A DNA stretch of 64,000 bases from Brachyhypopomus gauderio (Eukaryota; Chordata; Actinopteri; Gymnotiformes; Hypopomidae), in contig NW_027506874.1 in assembly GCF_052324685.1 (NCBI RefSeq), forward strand, positions 340,001 to 404,000, in the 5' to 3' direction. Below, piece after piece: positions 23,901 to 34,243 of the stretch (positions are counted from its first letter, which is position 1; each line of letters starts with the position of its first letter). The notes below the pieces were generated by a model, which saw only the letters and a program-made list of their open reading frames with translations, had not been told where the DNA came from and did not search any database. A program made the position numbers and the translations under genes.

Positions 23901-26900
23901 TAGCACAGGGGACTCCGATGGCCTGATTCACAGTGGGAACAGGAGTGTAATAGTGGAATTTCCAAGATCCTTTAGACTTGCGAGAACTGGAGCTGTCTGG
24001 GTCTTTGAGAAGGTTGAACAGGAGGGGGTGGGCTTTAGCTACGACCGCGTCCACAGGGCGCAAGGCAACAGGCAGAGTGTTGGAGGAAGCCTGGGTGAGA
24101 GGGAGAGGTTCACCGCCGGGAACCCCAGGGTGGAGGCCGCTCGACTGGGAGCACGGAGGGAGAAAAGCCTGAACAGGGGCCAGCTGACTCGGGTGACCAC
24201 TGGTCTGCCAGTGGTCAGATAAGAGTTTGAGAGTAGAGGGCTTAAGACCAGACAAATCCTGGCCGGTGAGAGCAGCAGGAGACGGACCGGCAGACGGAGC
24301 GGAGTGAGACCTGGTGGGGTTGACGGGGAGGTGCTGGGACGAGGACGCGCTCTTGGAGCAGAAGGTGGAGGAGACGGTGCGGTTGCAGACGGAGGGCGGA
24401 GCTGTGGGACGATGGAGGGCGATGGACACAGTGGCGAGGCCTCCGCTGGCGTATGGAGGCGGAGCTAAAGTGGCCTGAGGCGGGGGCGTGTCCAGCGTAA
24501 CCGGACGCGAGGAAGACGAAGGCACGCGGCGGAGGATATTAGGAAAATGGCTCTGAACAGGCTGTGGCCACTGAGAGGAGGCAGGGATCGAAAAGGCAGC
24601 GGGAGGCAGGGTGGAGATCGCTCCAGCTGCAGGGAACTGTGTGATGGTGCCCTGAGGGTGGAGGACATGGGAGAAGCCGGCAGGAACGGAGAAGCCGGCA
24701 GGAACGGAGAACCCGCCGGTCTGGCCCTGGCCCACACCAGGAGCGTCCGGGTGGCTGTGGGCTGACATCAACAGCAGAGACGAAGACATTTGTGGGAGTG
24801 GCACAGGATTGGGTGGGGCAGACACTGGATTGGGTGGGGCAGACACTGGATTGGGCGGGGCAGACACTGGATTGGGCGGGGCAGACACTGGATTGGGCGG
24901 GGCAGACACTGGATTGGGCGGGGCAGACACGTGCTCGATGAAGCAGGGTAGATCAACGTCCATCTCTGTGCTGGTGGACGGAGTGTGTGCAGCTCCTGAA
25001 GGGCCACTGTCTGCTTCTCTGGGGTCTTCTGTAGGATTACTGCTGCTCCTGGATTTTCTTCTGGTTTCAAGAGGAACTCTTTGAACCTTAATTGAACCTG
25101 GGTAAAAAAAAAGTAATGACAAAAACTCAATGTGTGTTTGTTGTTAGAATAAAATAATGGTAATAAACTCGCGCTTATTTTCAACGATGCAGCACTGAAG
25201 ATTACTACATAACTACTGTGGGTTGTATAGGCCAAGTGACACCATATCTCAAGTAGAGCTTGAAAACCTATACAGGAGGTCCTCGGGTTACGTCAGTCCC
25301 GAGTTACGATGTTTCGTGGTTACGACACATCTCCCATTTACTATATGAAGCCTTGTTTCGACTTAATGCGAACTTTGTGTTTGGTGTGCGCGGTATAAGA
25401 ATACGTGGCTCGGGACCAAGGCGGCCGGCGTCACCCCAATTGCATTGTACGCCATTTTAGCTTGCTGCTACGTCATTCTCTCTCTCTCGTATGTTATTTA
25501 TGTACTGTACGTATGTTCCAACTTACACCGAAAATAGGTTTACGACGCGATGTAGGAACGGATCAATGTTGTAGGACCCCCTGTACCCGTATTTGTACCC
25601 CATAATTGTAAATGTAAAATACTGAACCAAACGTCCACTAACCAAACGTTTTGATGATGTTGCAGAATTCATGGCTTAACAGTAGCGTAGGCCGAATCAT
25701 GGATTCACTCAGACATGTCTTCTGAGACAAAAGCCCCTCTACCTGTTTCTCAATCTGACAGGGAATTAAAGTTGTTTTAGTGTCATTCAAAACACAAAAC
25801 ACACCACAACTGCACTTTATTACATCCAAATTGAATGGTAGTTCACACAGATTAAAAAGGAATAAAAACTGAACGTACTAGTTTTTTGTGCTGCAGGACG
25901 TGCTGGCTGTCTGTCCTCAGAACCTTCTGGATAAACGCGGTGATGTACTCCTGTCTCTCCCCCAGCTGCTTCAGACTGCTCTTTCTCTCGAGGAGACTCT
26001 TCTCTTCCTCGTCATATAGGGCCTTCAGGCAAACAAACGTCATGGAGGTTTAGGTGACCACTGTCTACAAATCCAACCCTCCTGAAGGCTATGATCGGGC
26101 TCCTCTTCACACAGAGCTTACAGCCAATTGGCACGGTAGAGACAAGCATGTAGGATCTGGGGTCTTTAGGAGAACTCTTGAATGACCTACTTCTAGAACA
26201 ATCTAGAGCCCCCATACTCGAATAGCGGCCCGCTATTTTTTTTTTATGATTTCCACTCTTATTTTGAAATTGCGCACCGCGATCTCAAGACGAGGCTGGG
26301 GATTGCCTCCATGGCAACAATAAACAGCAGATGCCCAAATACGTTCACTTTATTTCACCGTAACATATTTCAAGCATGGTCATTATTTAGCCTAACACAT
26401 TTTTTGCATGTCATAAAAATGCTAAAATAATATAAATAAAATAAATATTCTACATTAGATTAAAAAACCCTAAAGTGAATATGCATATTCACAATTTGTA
26501 CTGGCAAGAAAAGTGAAATCTATGGAAAAGGCTACATTACTGTATGAAGATATTTTGAGATCAGTTTTGTGATCATGGCACGCCAACTTTAACCTCCCTA
26601 CACTAAAAATAAATCCCTCTGCCCCTGAACATTGATCTAGGTCAGTGCGCTTCTAATGGTGCACACTAGCAGAGCGTTAGCAGTCTGCTCCAGGACTGTA
26701 GACACTTGATTCCATGTCATGCACACACACTGGTCTAAAATGCTCAGTCCTGGGCAGTTTAAGAGATGGATCACTATACTGAACACCATAACCACAACTA
26801 CTGCAACACCATAACCACAACTACTGCAACACCATAACCACAACTACTGCAACACCATAACCTCAATTACTTTAACACTATCGTCCTGAACTGGTAATTG

Positions 26901-29900
26901 GCCGCAGTTGGGGGGGGGGAACTAGCAATTTGAACTTTGTGTACAAAGTTGTGCTAAGTTCAGTTTGTAGTGAAAAGAGCAAAAGAATATGATAATCACA
27001 GCACTGATTTAGTTCAGAAAAAGTTTGATTACCTCCACCTGCCTAAACAGCTCTCTGCCCCTGAACACCAAACACAGGTACATGTGGCGCACCAACTCCG
27101 TCAGCTTCTTCTTTGAGGCGAGTTTCAACACCTTGATGTCCTGTAACCTACCACACAAGAAATGCCAGTTACTCATCAGGGAAACACAGGGCACTCAGGA
27201 GCACATAACCCACACATTCTGTGCAATAAAATAATGTAGAAGATGATGTTGTATGTAAGGATGCTGCTGGTTACATTGCTGCAGTAATTTATTACATATT
27301 CATATACCATTTTTCTTCATTTACCTCAGGGTTAGGGTCAGGTTAATTTAAAGGTGATACATGAATTCCACCACCTAATTATCAAAAAATGAGGATGCTA
27401 CATAATGATATAAAAATAATGAATTTGAGCTTGATTCAATAGCAAAACAAAATACCTGGTACAGATTACAAACCCCAAGTCAATCCCTAATATACCATAA
27501 TACATCACACATCCACCAAAATGCATTATATCCATATATAACATATCCATATACACCATAACTGACATCTTAAGACATTTCCCAGACTGGCGCAGGAAAT
27601 GTCCTTGAAACTTCTAAAACTTCAAAGGTTTTTCTCTACCATCTGAATGTTTCTAGTATGCCAAGTGTGCTGAAACCTTCAGCCACGGAGCCATCCCCAT
27701 GACCTACACTCCCTCACACACTCGGGCTGTGGTTCACACTCCCTCACACACTCGGGCTGTGGTTCACACTCCCTCACACACTCGGGCTGTGGTTCACACT
27801 CCCTCACACACTCGGGCTGTAGTTCACACTCCCTCACACACTCGGGCTGTAGTTCACACTCCCTCACACACTCGGGCTGTGGTTCACACTCCCTCACACA
27901 CTCGGGCTGTGGTTCACACTCCCTCACACACTCGGGCTGTAGTTCACACTCCCTCACACACTCGGGCTGTAGTTCACACTCCCTCACACACTCGGGCTGT
28001 GGTTCACACTCCCTCACACACTCGGGCTGTAGTTCACACTCCCTCACACACTCCGCTGTAGTTCACACTCCCTCACACACTCGGGCTGTAGTTCACACTC
28101 CCTCACACACTCGGGCTGTGGTTCACACTCCCTCACACACTCGGGCTGTGGTTCACACTCCCTCACACACTCCGCTGTAGTTCACACTCCCTCACACACT
28201 CCGCTGTAGTTCACACTCCCTCACACACTCGGGCTGTAGTTCACACTCCCTCACACACTCGGGCTGTAGTTCACACTCCCTCACACACTCGGGCTGTGGT
28301 TCACACTCCCTCACACACTCCGCTGTAGTTCACACTCCCTCCCACAGTCACTGACATTTATCAAAATACTACATCAAAATTCTGCACAAAGCTACAAAAA
28401 TAATTGTAGTTTTGTTAACTGTATTGTTTAACCTGTTGCCTTTATATATTCTAAACACGTCTTAGCTTATAGCCTGATGTTGTTGTATTTTGTTGATCCT
28501 TGCCGTGTTTGATAACGTTATAACAAGTATCAAGTATCTTGAATATGTAGTAAATATACCCGAGGTGGTACATTTAAAGGAAACAACCCCCCTGATACTG
28601 AAGACCATTCAATGGACTCTAACAGGAACCGTGTTACTAACTAAAGACTTAGCAACAGAACCCTAGCATTGCCCAAGGAAGGACATTACAGTTGTGTGCA
28701 AATCTTTGACCCTAGATATAAAAGATTTCACGTTCCGTTTGTGCAGTACGTAGCACGTATGTCCTATGTGATGGTTTTGTGAAGCAATCAGTGTTTTAGG
28801 ACACCAGTAATGGACCGTTGTGGTGAGACTACTGTGTGCACAGGTCCGTGGGGTCAGGGGCTCTGCGGTGGGGTCGGTCACCTCCCGTCCATGGTCAGCA
28901 GGTTTTCCTTCACGCTGCTCCTCTGTGCGCGGACGCGGTGTAGCGTGTGCCGAAGCTGCTCCTTCAGGGACACCACCGCTTCCTCCAACATCAGGAAACT
29001 GACAGGAAACATCACAACATCAGCCTGAACCGAGAGGCGACCACAGCACGTGCAGCACAGGGCCATTTATATCTGATCTGAGAACTGCTGATATGGCATG
29101 ATTTGTGCAATGATCGTTACGCTCCTCACAACTGAATGTCTGACAGTGATTTGACTCCATAAACCTCAGACCCTTTTGAAAGGTCTTGACTACATAAACC
29201 TCAGACCCTTTTGAAAGGTCTTGACTCCATAAACCTCAGACCCTTTTGAAAGGTCTTGACTACATAAACCTCAGACCCTTTTGAAAGGTCTTGCTTTTTT
29301 AAATATTTTATCTTCAGCACATTTTACATTATTGCACAGCAGTGACCTCTGACCCTGAATGCCTGTCCGCTCTGCCGCTCTCTCGTGTGTTTGTGTGTGT
29401 GAACCACAGACACTTTCACAATGCCCTCTTGTATTTGTCTGCTATATATTTCATGCTAATGATTGTTTATTTAAAGGCACAGGAGCCACAGGTGCAGTGA
29501 TGATGACTCAAACACCTGCAGGGGCACAAACGTGACTAAGAATGAGCTTCGTAACTCACGCTAGTTACACTGAACCGTCGCACAGGACAGTCTCATCATT
29601 TTCAGGTACAGTTCTGCATTAATAATTATGATCATGATGATTTAATTCGTGTGTAAATAATGTATAAACAATGCAGCCTCTTATTTGTAATTAAGGAAGT
29701 TCATCGTTAATATTTATGCTGGACATGTTTTTAACAGTTTAAAGCTCCTCACTCAAGCATTCATTTGGCTGTTATGTTTCATCTCATGAGATGGTTTTTC
29801 TTGCGTATTTTTGCATAACTGAAGTGAGGCTACAGGTTTACATTTTTATCTCTTAGTGGCACAAACATAAGTTCACCCTCTCTGACAACACGGAGGCCTT

Positions 29901-30976
29901 TCTGGCCCAGTTTAACGTACATCATTCACCTACGTATGAACTAAACCCTTGGTGAGAGTGTGTGTGTGTGTGTGTGTGTGTGTGGTGTACCTGTGTCCTC
30001 TGTGCAGAAGGAGCTGACAGTCTCTGCAGGTGAGCTCATTACAGGTGTTGCAGAAGAACTTGAGCCACTCCTGCCTGTGTGAAGAACAGCGCAGCGTAGC
30101 TGCTGAACCTGAAGATGAGACGTGTGTTTAAGGTCTCCTGCCTCTGCTCACGGGCCCAAGCACACACACCAGCTCATTCCGAGTCTCACAGGATGAACTA
30201 TGACCCACAGCAGCTCTGACTTCACATAAAGTTACTTCAATTTCATGGTGTCTCACCACCTAACAAAACCGTTAGTTCTAGATGCGTTTGTGTCTTGACA
30301 CTATTACTCTAATCTTTCACCACAAATTCAGCAGCTCTGACAACACGAGATGTACCACTAATACCCCCCAGGAACTGACGAGTCACCCTATGAGCTCAGC
30401 ACAGTGATTCCAAGTCACATCTCTCTTCTATTGCATTTACTGAGCTGTGAAGCGTTTGTTTTGCCTTCAATGGAGTAGAATCCACAGCCAAACATTACTA
30501 GGGGGAAATTAATCTGACTTATATTCACGCTGCCAACTCTTATGAGCATCCAGTGATAAACAAGCTGTTCGTGATCACAATACTACCACTAAAATAAATG
30601 ATCATCATCATGAACACCATAATTACTAGGACATCTGGACACTTTTTTAAACATCAGGTATAAGATCTTGCAAAAACGTTTGGTTCTGTGTTGGAGAACA
30701 TCTCAGGGCAATAGAAGCATTCAGCAGAGACTCCTACACACGGCCGTGTCAGCGCCATAGCAGAGGACACGTAGACCTGTCTGCAGCAGAGACTCAGCCA
30801 GACATCACACCGCATGTCTGTGTCCCCCAGCACTGACCTGAAGACGCATTCATGGGGGTGACGGTATGATCGCGGGTCACCTTCACTCGCTGATGGGCTG
30901 AGACACACTCTGAGCACAGAGCCTCCTCACACTGCGTACACCAGCCGCTTAGCACGGACTCGTCACACCCTCCACA

Positions 30977-31024
<48 letters not shown>

Positions 31025-32525
31025 TAGAACTACACTACATATTTCCTGTTAAAAAGTAACTGTCTCCAGCTCAAAAAGTTTCGGGATCCTCCAACAGGGT
31101 CAGTGGTTTTACCTTGGGAGCAGAGTCCATAAACATGAAGCAATCTGTAACTTCTGACAGGTTGAACGCCAGTCCACACACAGGGCATTCTATAGTCCAA
31201 GAAAAAAAACACCTATATACATAAATAACATACTGACCCACTGGTTTTTGCTCTATTAGTTAGATATCATCTTGCCTTCAAGTTCATTTAATTATCTTAA
31301 AGACATTGTGCCTAGAAAATTCCATCTAACTATTACAAACTGTCTAGAACTTTCTACCATGCACACGACTGAGAAAGAAAACAGATCTGAATGATTTCAT
31401 ATTTGGTATCACTAAACAGGCGTGACTGGATCATGCTTGTATATAAATGTTAAATCTGAGTATCTTGGCCTAAATTTAACACTGAACCTTCTTTAAGTGC
31501 GCTCCACTACACCGAGTAAGGTTTTCTTCTCAAACGTGGATGTGAAAAGGTAATGCCTGATTTATTTAACTCGAGCTCTCATATGGGACTGATCCATGTT
31601 AAGGGACAGTGTTAGTGCGACCACAGGAGACGTGAGATCTCTTAAACTGGGACCACAGGAGACGTGAGATCTCTTAAACTGGGACCACAGGAGACGTGAG
31701 ACCTCCTAAACTGGGACCACAGGAGACGTGAGCTCTCCTAAACTGGGACCACAGGAGACGTGAGCTCTCCTAAACTGGGACCACAGGAGACGTGAGATCT
31801 CTTAAACTGGGACCACAGGAGACGTGAGATCTCCTAAACTGGGACCACAGGAGACGTGAGACCTCCTAAACTGGGACCACAGGAGACGTGAGACCTCCTA
31901 AACTGGGACCACAGGAGACGTGAGACCTCCTAAACTGGGACCACAGGAGACGTGAGACCTCTTAAACTGGGACCACAGGAGACGTGAGATCTCTTAAACT
32001 GGGACCACAGGAGACGTGAGCGCTCCTAAACTGGGACCACAGGAGACGTGAGATCTCCTAAACTGGGACCACAGGAGACGTGAGATCTCTTAAACTGGGA
32101 CCACAGGAGACGTGAGATCTCCTAAACTGGGACCACAGGAGACGTGAGATCTCTTAAACTGGGACCACAGGAGACGTGAGCTCTCCTAAACTGGGACCAC
32201 AGGAGACGTGAGATCTCCTAAACTGGGACCACAGGAGACGTGAACTCTCCTAAACTGGGACCAGCGCCTGTTCTGGCGGACATACTGGAGCTGGAAAGTT
32301 GTGCCTTTAAAAAAAACACTTGTTCACACGACCATGTTTGTTACCTGTGGCGTCGCCGACATGGTTGTTTGTAAGGCAGGCGGTGCACACAGCGTGCAGA
32401 CACGGAAGGAGTTTAGGGGGAGAGCAGGAACTCAGTTTGGTCCTGCAGCGAACGCAGATCTCGCCTGGTTCTCCACGAGTTTCTCCACCAACCTCTCCTC
32501 CCTGCTCGCGCACACCCACAAACAT
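18841..32525 (-). CDS. TIF1-family RING/B-box/coiled-coil/PHD/bromodomain protein (TRIM24/28/33-like)
   Basis: Exons, 5' to 3': 32345-32525 (RING start, CVRC to [13 protein letters not shown]), 31113-31189 (RING end, ECPVCG), 30838-30976 (B-box 1), 29991-30102 (B-box 2, [17 protein letters not shown]), 28882-28998, 27033-27147, 25879-26022 (coiled coil), 25743-25754 (12-nt micro-exon, IEKQ), 23158-25086 (643-codon linker), 22053-22158 (acidic Glu run), 21280-21476 and 20823-20922 (PHD, CAVC to WMCSLC), 19477-19545, 19233-19364 and 18841-19077 (bromodomain and basic tail). Roughly 1,230 aa. TIF1 proteins are nuclear cofactors and E3 ligases that read histone tails; TRIM28 members silence transposons. 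The linker has VQVKSE, a SUMO-site consensus, and an SAPPNPV repeat. PHD and bromodomain spacing look closer to TRIM28 than TRIM33, but this needs a tree. Uncertain: the joins between 21477 and 22052 (a 31-nt exon at 21940-21970 is possible) and the linker acceptor (25086 or 25097). Confidence 0.88.
19844..19865. repeat. 22-base G homopolymer
   Basis: An uninterrupted G run in a TIF1-gene intron, between exons 20823-20922 and 19477-19545. It could form a G-quadruplex; its true length is also hard to assemble. Confidence 0.9.
19972..20478 (+). mobile_element. internally deleted hAT element with BED-finger remnant
   Basis: The termini are imperfect inverted repeats, TAGTGGTGGGC at the left and GCCCACCCCTA at the right, flanked by a perfect 8-bp duplication ATCAGAAT (19964-19971 and 20479-20486). 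Eight-base duplications are the hAT signature. On the plus strand, about 20278-20365, the frame reads [20 protein letters not shown] then KYHV. This is a BED-type zinc finger (C-x2-C, then H) typical of hAT transposase N-termini. The catalytic part is missing. It lies in an intron of the TIF1-family gene. Confidence 0.9.
22226..23084. mobile_element. non-autonomous hAT (Charlie-type) element, 859 bp
   Basis: The termini are a perfect 15-bp inverted repeat, CAGGGGTGTCCAAAC and GTTTGGACACCCCTG. An exact 8-bp target duplication GTCTAAAC lies at 22218-22225 and 23085-23092. No transposase frame remains. It is inserted in the TIF1-gene intron immediately after the long linker exon; the exon's donor is only about 65 bp from the element. 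Confidence 0.95.
24801..24932 (-). repeat. in-frame 21-bp coding repeat (SAPPNPV x6)
   Basis: Six copies of a 21-bp unit lie inside the linker exon of the TIF1-family gene and encode tandem SAPPNPV heptapeptides. The units differ at one main position (GGTGGGGC versus GGCGGGGC). Because 21 is a multiple of three, copy-number change would keep the frame. Confidence 0.93.
25273..25583. mobile_element. 311-bp TIR element, pogo/Tigger-like
   Basis: The left end CAGGAGGTCCTCGGGTTACG and the right end, reverse-complemented CAGGGGGTCCTACAAC, form short inverted repeats bounded by TA on both sides (25271-25272 and 25584-25585). No coding capacity. The CAG terminus with a CCTCG-type start resembles pogo/Tigger elements; family assignment is tentative. 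It lies in a TIF1-gene intron. Confidence 0.7.
26205..26350. repeat. dispersed repeat, copy A
   Basis: Shares an ordered set of blocks with 36402-36690: CCCCCATACTC, AATAGCGGCCCGC, CTCTTATTTTGAAAT, GAGGCTGGGGATTG, CTCCATGGCAACAATAAACA and CCCAAATACGTTC. Copy B has extra sequence between blocks. Probably the end of a hAT-type or other DNA transposon; not identified. Confidence 0.75.
26784..26875. repeat. 23-bp tandem repeat, 4 copies
   Basis: Four units of CACCATAACCACAACTACTG plus CAA in a TIF1-gene intron. Confidence 0.9.
27700..28345. repeat. 30-bp minisatellite, about 21 copies
   Basis: Units of TTCACACTCCCTCACACACT followed by CGGGCTGTGG or CGGGCTGTAG, or the shorter CCGCTGTAG. The 120-codon open frames on both strands come from the multiple-of-three unit. 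It lies in a TIF1-gene intron. Confidence 0.95.
29158..29297. repeat. 35-bp tandem repeat, 4 copies
   Basis: Four units of CATAAACCTCAGACCCTTTT followed by GAAAGGTCTTGACTC or GACTA, in a TIF1-gene intron. Confidence 0.93.
29958..31020. repeat. microsatellites beside the B-box exons
   Basis: A (GT)n run at about 29958-29984 lies three bases from the donor of the B-box 2 exon. A (CA)n(TA)n run at about 30977-31022 abuts the acceptor of the B-box 1 exon on the minus strand. The exons between them belong to the TIF1-family gene. Confidence 0.8.
31609..32262. repeat. 32-bp minisatellite, about 20 copies
   Basis: Units of GGGACCACAGGAGACGTGAG followed by ATCTCTTAAACT or variants. The array fills most of the first intron of the TIF1-family gene, ending about 80 bp from the donor of exon 1. 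Confidence 0.95.
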
Positions 32526-32710
32526 CTCTCGTCCAAACTAAATTATTTGCCAGGCGTAAAACTAGCTGACCCCGCTGGGATTGACATCGGTTATAGTTCC
32601 TGTGCTTCTTTCGTTAGCAAAGTTCCTCTCGACCTCTTCGCGCAGTAGTTCTGTAGTCTCGCGTGGAGTTCTGAAGTCTCGCGTGGTCTAGACGCGCGCG
32701 GCTGCATTTC
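32526..32710 (-). promoter_or_regulatory. CpG-rich candidate promoter of the TIF1-family gene
   Basis: Immediately upstream of the minus-strand ATG. The CpG-dense tract includes TCTCGCGTGG twice, 20 bp apart (32657 and 32677), and GACGCGCGCGG. TCTCGCG is half of the known TCTCGCGAGA promoter element of broadly expressed genes. No TATA box is visible. Confidence 0.5.
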
Positions 32711-33708
32711 ACAATAGAAGTCTTACGTTATTAGAGTTATTAGAGTCTTAGAGTTATTACGGCTCGTTGCAGTTTCAGTTCACAAAAGGTAAAGTAAGCG
32801 TGGTTGTTTTATTTGATCATTTCTTCAAACTGTATATATATGACATATGGAGGTGCATTTTTTAAAACAATACTAACTTTTACAAGAATTGTGAAATTCT
32901 AATGTTCAGAGTCTGACCTTTTTTTTTTAACTGCTAATGTTCACCAGATATGTTTTTCTTTTCCCACCATTTTATAGGTCTTTATCATAGTATATATGTA
33001 TAATATATAATAATAATTTTAAGTATAGATCAGTTGTATTCACAGTTCAAGTGTCCCTTTATGCAACCAGTGAATAATACTTTGCATATGTATATTTTTA
33101 TAGCTGTTTTTCAATTCCATTCTTTTACTTGTAGATGTCACGTTACAGCACCGGACCCCTCACTTGGGGCCTGTGTATACGTAGTCCACGTCCATATATG
33201 TACTTCCTGTGGGTGTGGTTGTTTGTGTACATGTTCACACGTGTTGTCATGTGTTGGGTATATATTGTGTGTTGTAGTCCTGTCCCGTGTTCGTCGTTGT
33301 GAGTCGTTAACTGTTCATATGTGTGCTAAGTGCTACTCACGCAGGCAGCCACTGTTTGTCAATAAGCCGTTTATCTTTGTTCATCTCCGCAATGTTCTTA
33401 GACAATGTTTATATTAGCAAACTGCAACTTTTGCAACTTTCCAATACAAAACAATCTTGGCAACTGTATCAGAAGTGTACAGAGATATTCAAAGGGTAAT
33501 AAAAGTTGTGTAGTGCTGTGTGTTGTTCTCATTATTAAGTTGCGGACATTAAAGAATACACAGCCCAACCATCACCTCCTGCCGGTACAAGTTCATGATC
33601 AACAGTGTCAAATGTGGTGCCTAAATCCACCAGAAGGACTGAGAGTTTGCCTGCATCTTTATTCAGTCTTATTTACTACATTAACTAGTGCTGTGGAGGC
33701 TCTGAAAC
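32711..33708. other. gene-free segment
   Basis: AT-rich up to about 33120, then a TG-rich stretch (33130-33300). Open frames here have no family resemblance. Nothing firm seen. Confidence 0.5.
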
Positions 33709-33913
33709 CATTTACATTTATGTCATTTGGCAGATGCCCTTATCCAGAGTGATTTACATTTTTAAATCTCATTTTTATACAAGTGAGCAATTGAGGGTTA
33801 AGAGTCTTGCTCAGGGGTACCTCAGTCATGGCTTCATGACTGGGAATCAAACTCACGACCTTCCGGTCACAAGACTAATTCCCTAACCACCCGGCCAGAC
33901 TGTCCAGACCAGA
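33709..33913 (-). mobile_element. tRNA-derived SINE
   Basis: Read on the minus strand, a tRNA-like head (GTGGTTAGGGAATTAG, then a B-box-like GAGTTTGATTCCC) is followed by GAGCAAGACTCTTAACCCTC. It ends in the conserved fish tail ACTCTGGATAAGGGCATCTG then CCAAATGACATAAATG. CTGAAAC at 33702-33708 and 33914-33920 is a plausible short target duplication. It is not a tRNA gene: the cloverleaf is degenerate and the tail is retroposon-like. Confidence 0.82.
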
Positions 33914-33920
33914 CTGAAAC

Positions 33921-34243
33921 GTGTCATTTTTTTGGATTGCTTTAACATAATCATTCAACTGGGTTGACACAACATTTTCAATGTTTTAGCCAAGGAAAGG
34001 AACGTTCAATATAGGACGTGTCAGGGTGGGGATCGAGGCCGGGTCGCCACCAGAGGGCGCATGTATCCTCTCACACTGCTTCTCAACACACGCCCCCGAG
34101 CACCGAACCACTCCTACCGTCCCGATCACCTGAGTACTAGCAGCTGTTGCCCGTTTAACGTCTTCACGTTCTCTCATGTTTCGTCCTGGAATTACAAGAG
34201 GCTCGTATTTGTTAACGTATCGTTTCGGACAACACTGCAAAGC
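33921..34243. other. unidentified segment left of the L1-like insertion
   Basis: Moderately GC-rich from about 34018. It was continuous with 35711 onwards before the L1-like element landed. TATCGTTTCGGACAACACTG at 34218 nearly repeats at 35804, hinting at an internally repeated older element. No gene recognised. Confidence 0.4.

Noticed and set aside
27679-28061. 120-codon frames on both strands
   Set aside because: Products of the 30-bp minisatellite, not coding sequence.
33709-33913. A functional tRNA gene on the minus strand
   Set aside because: The tRNA-like head is degenerate and fused to a SINE tail shared with other fish repeats.
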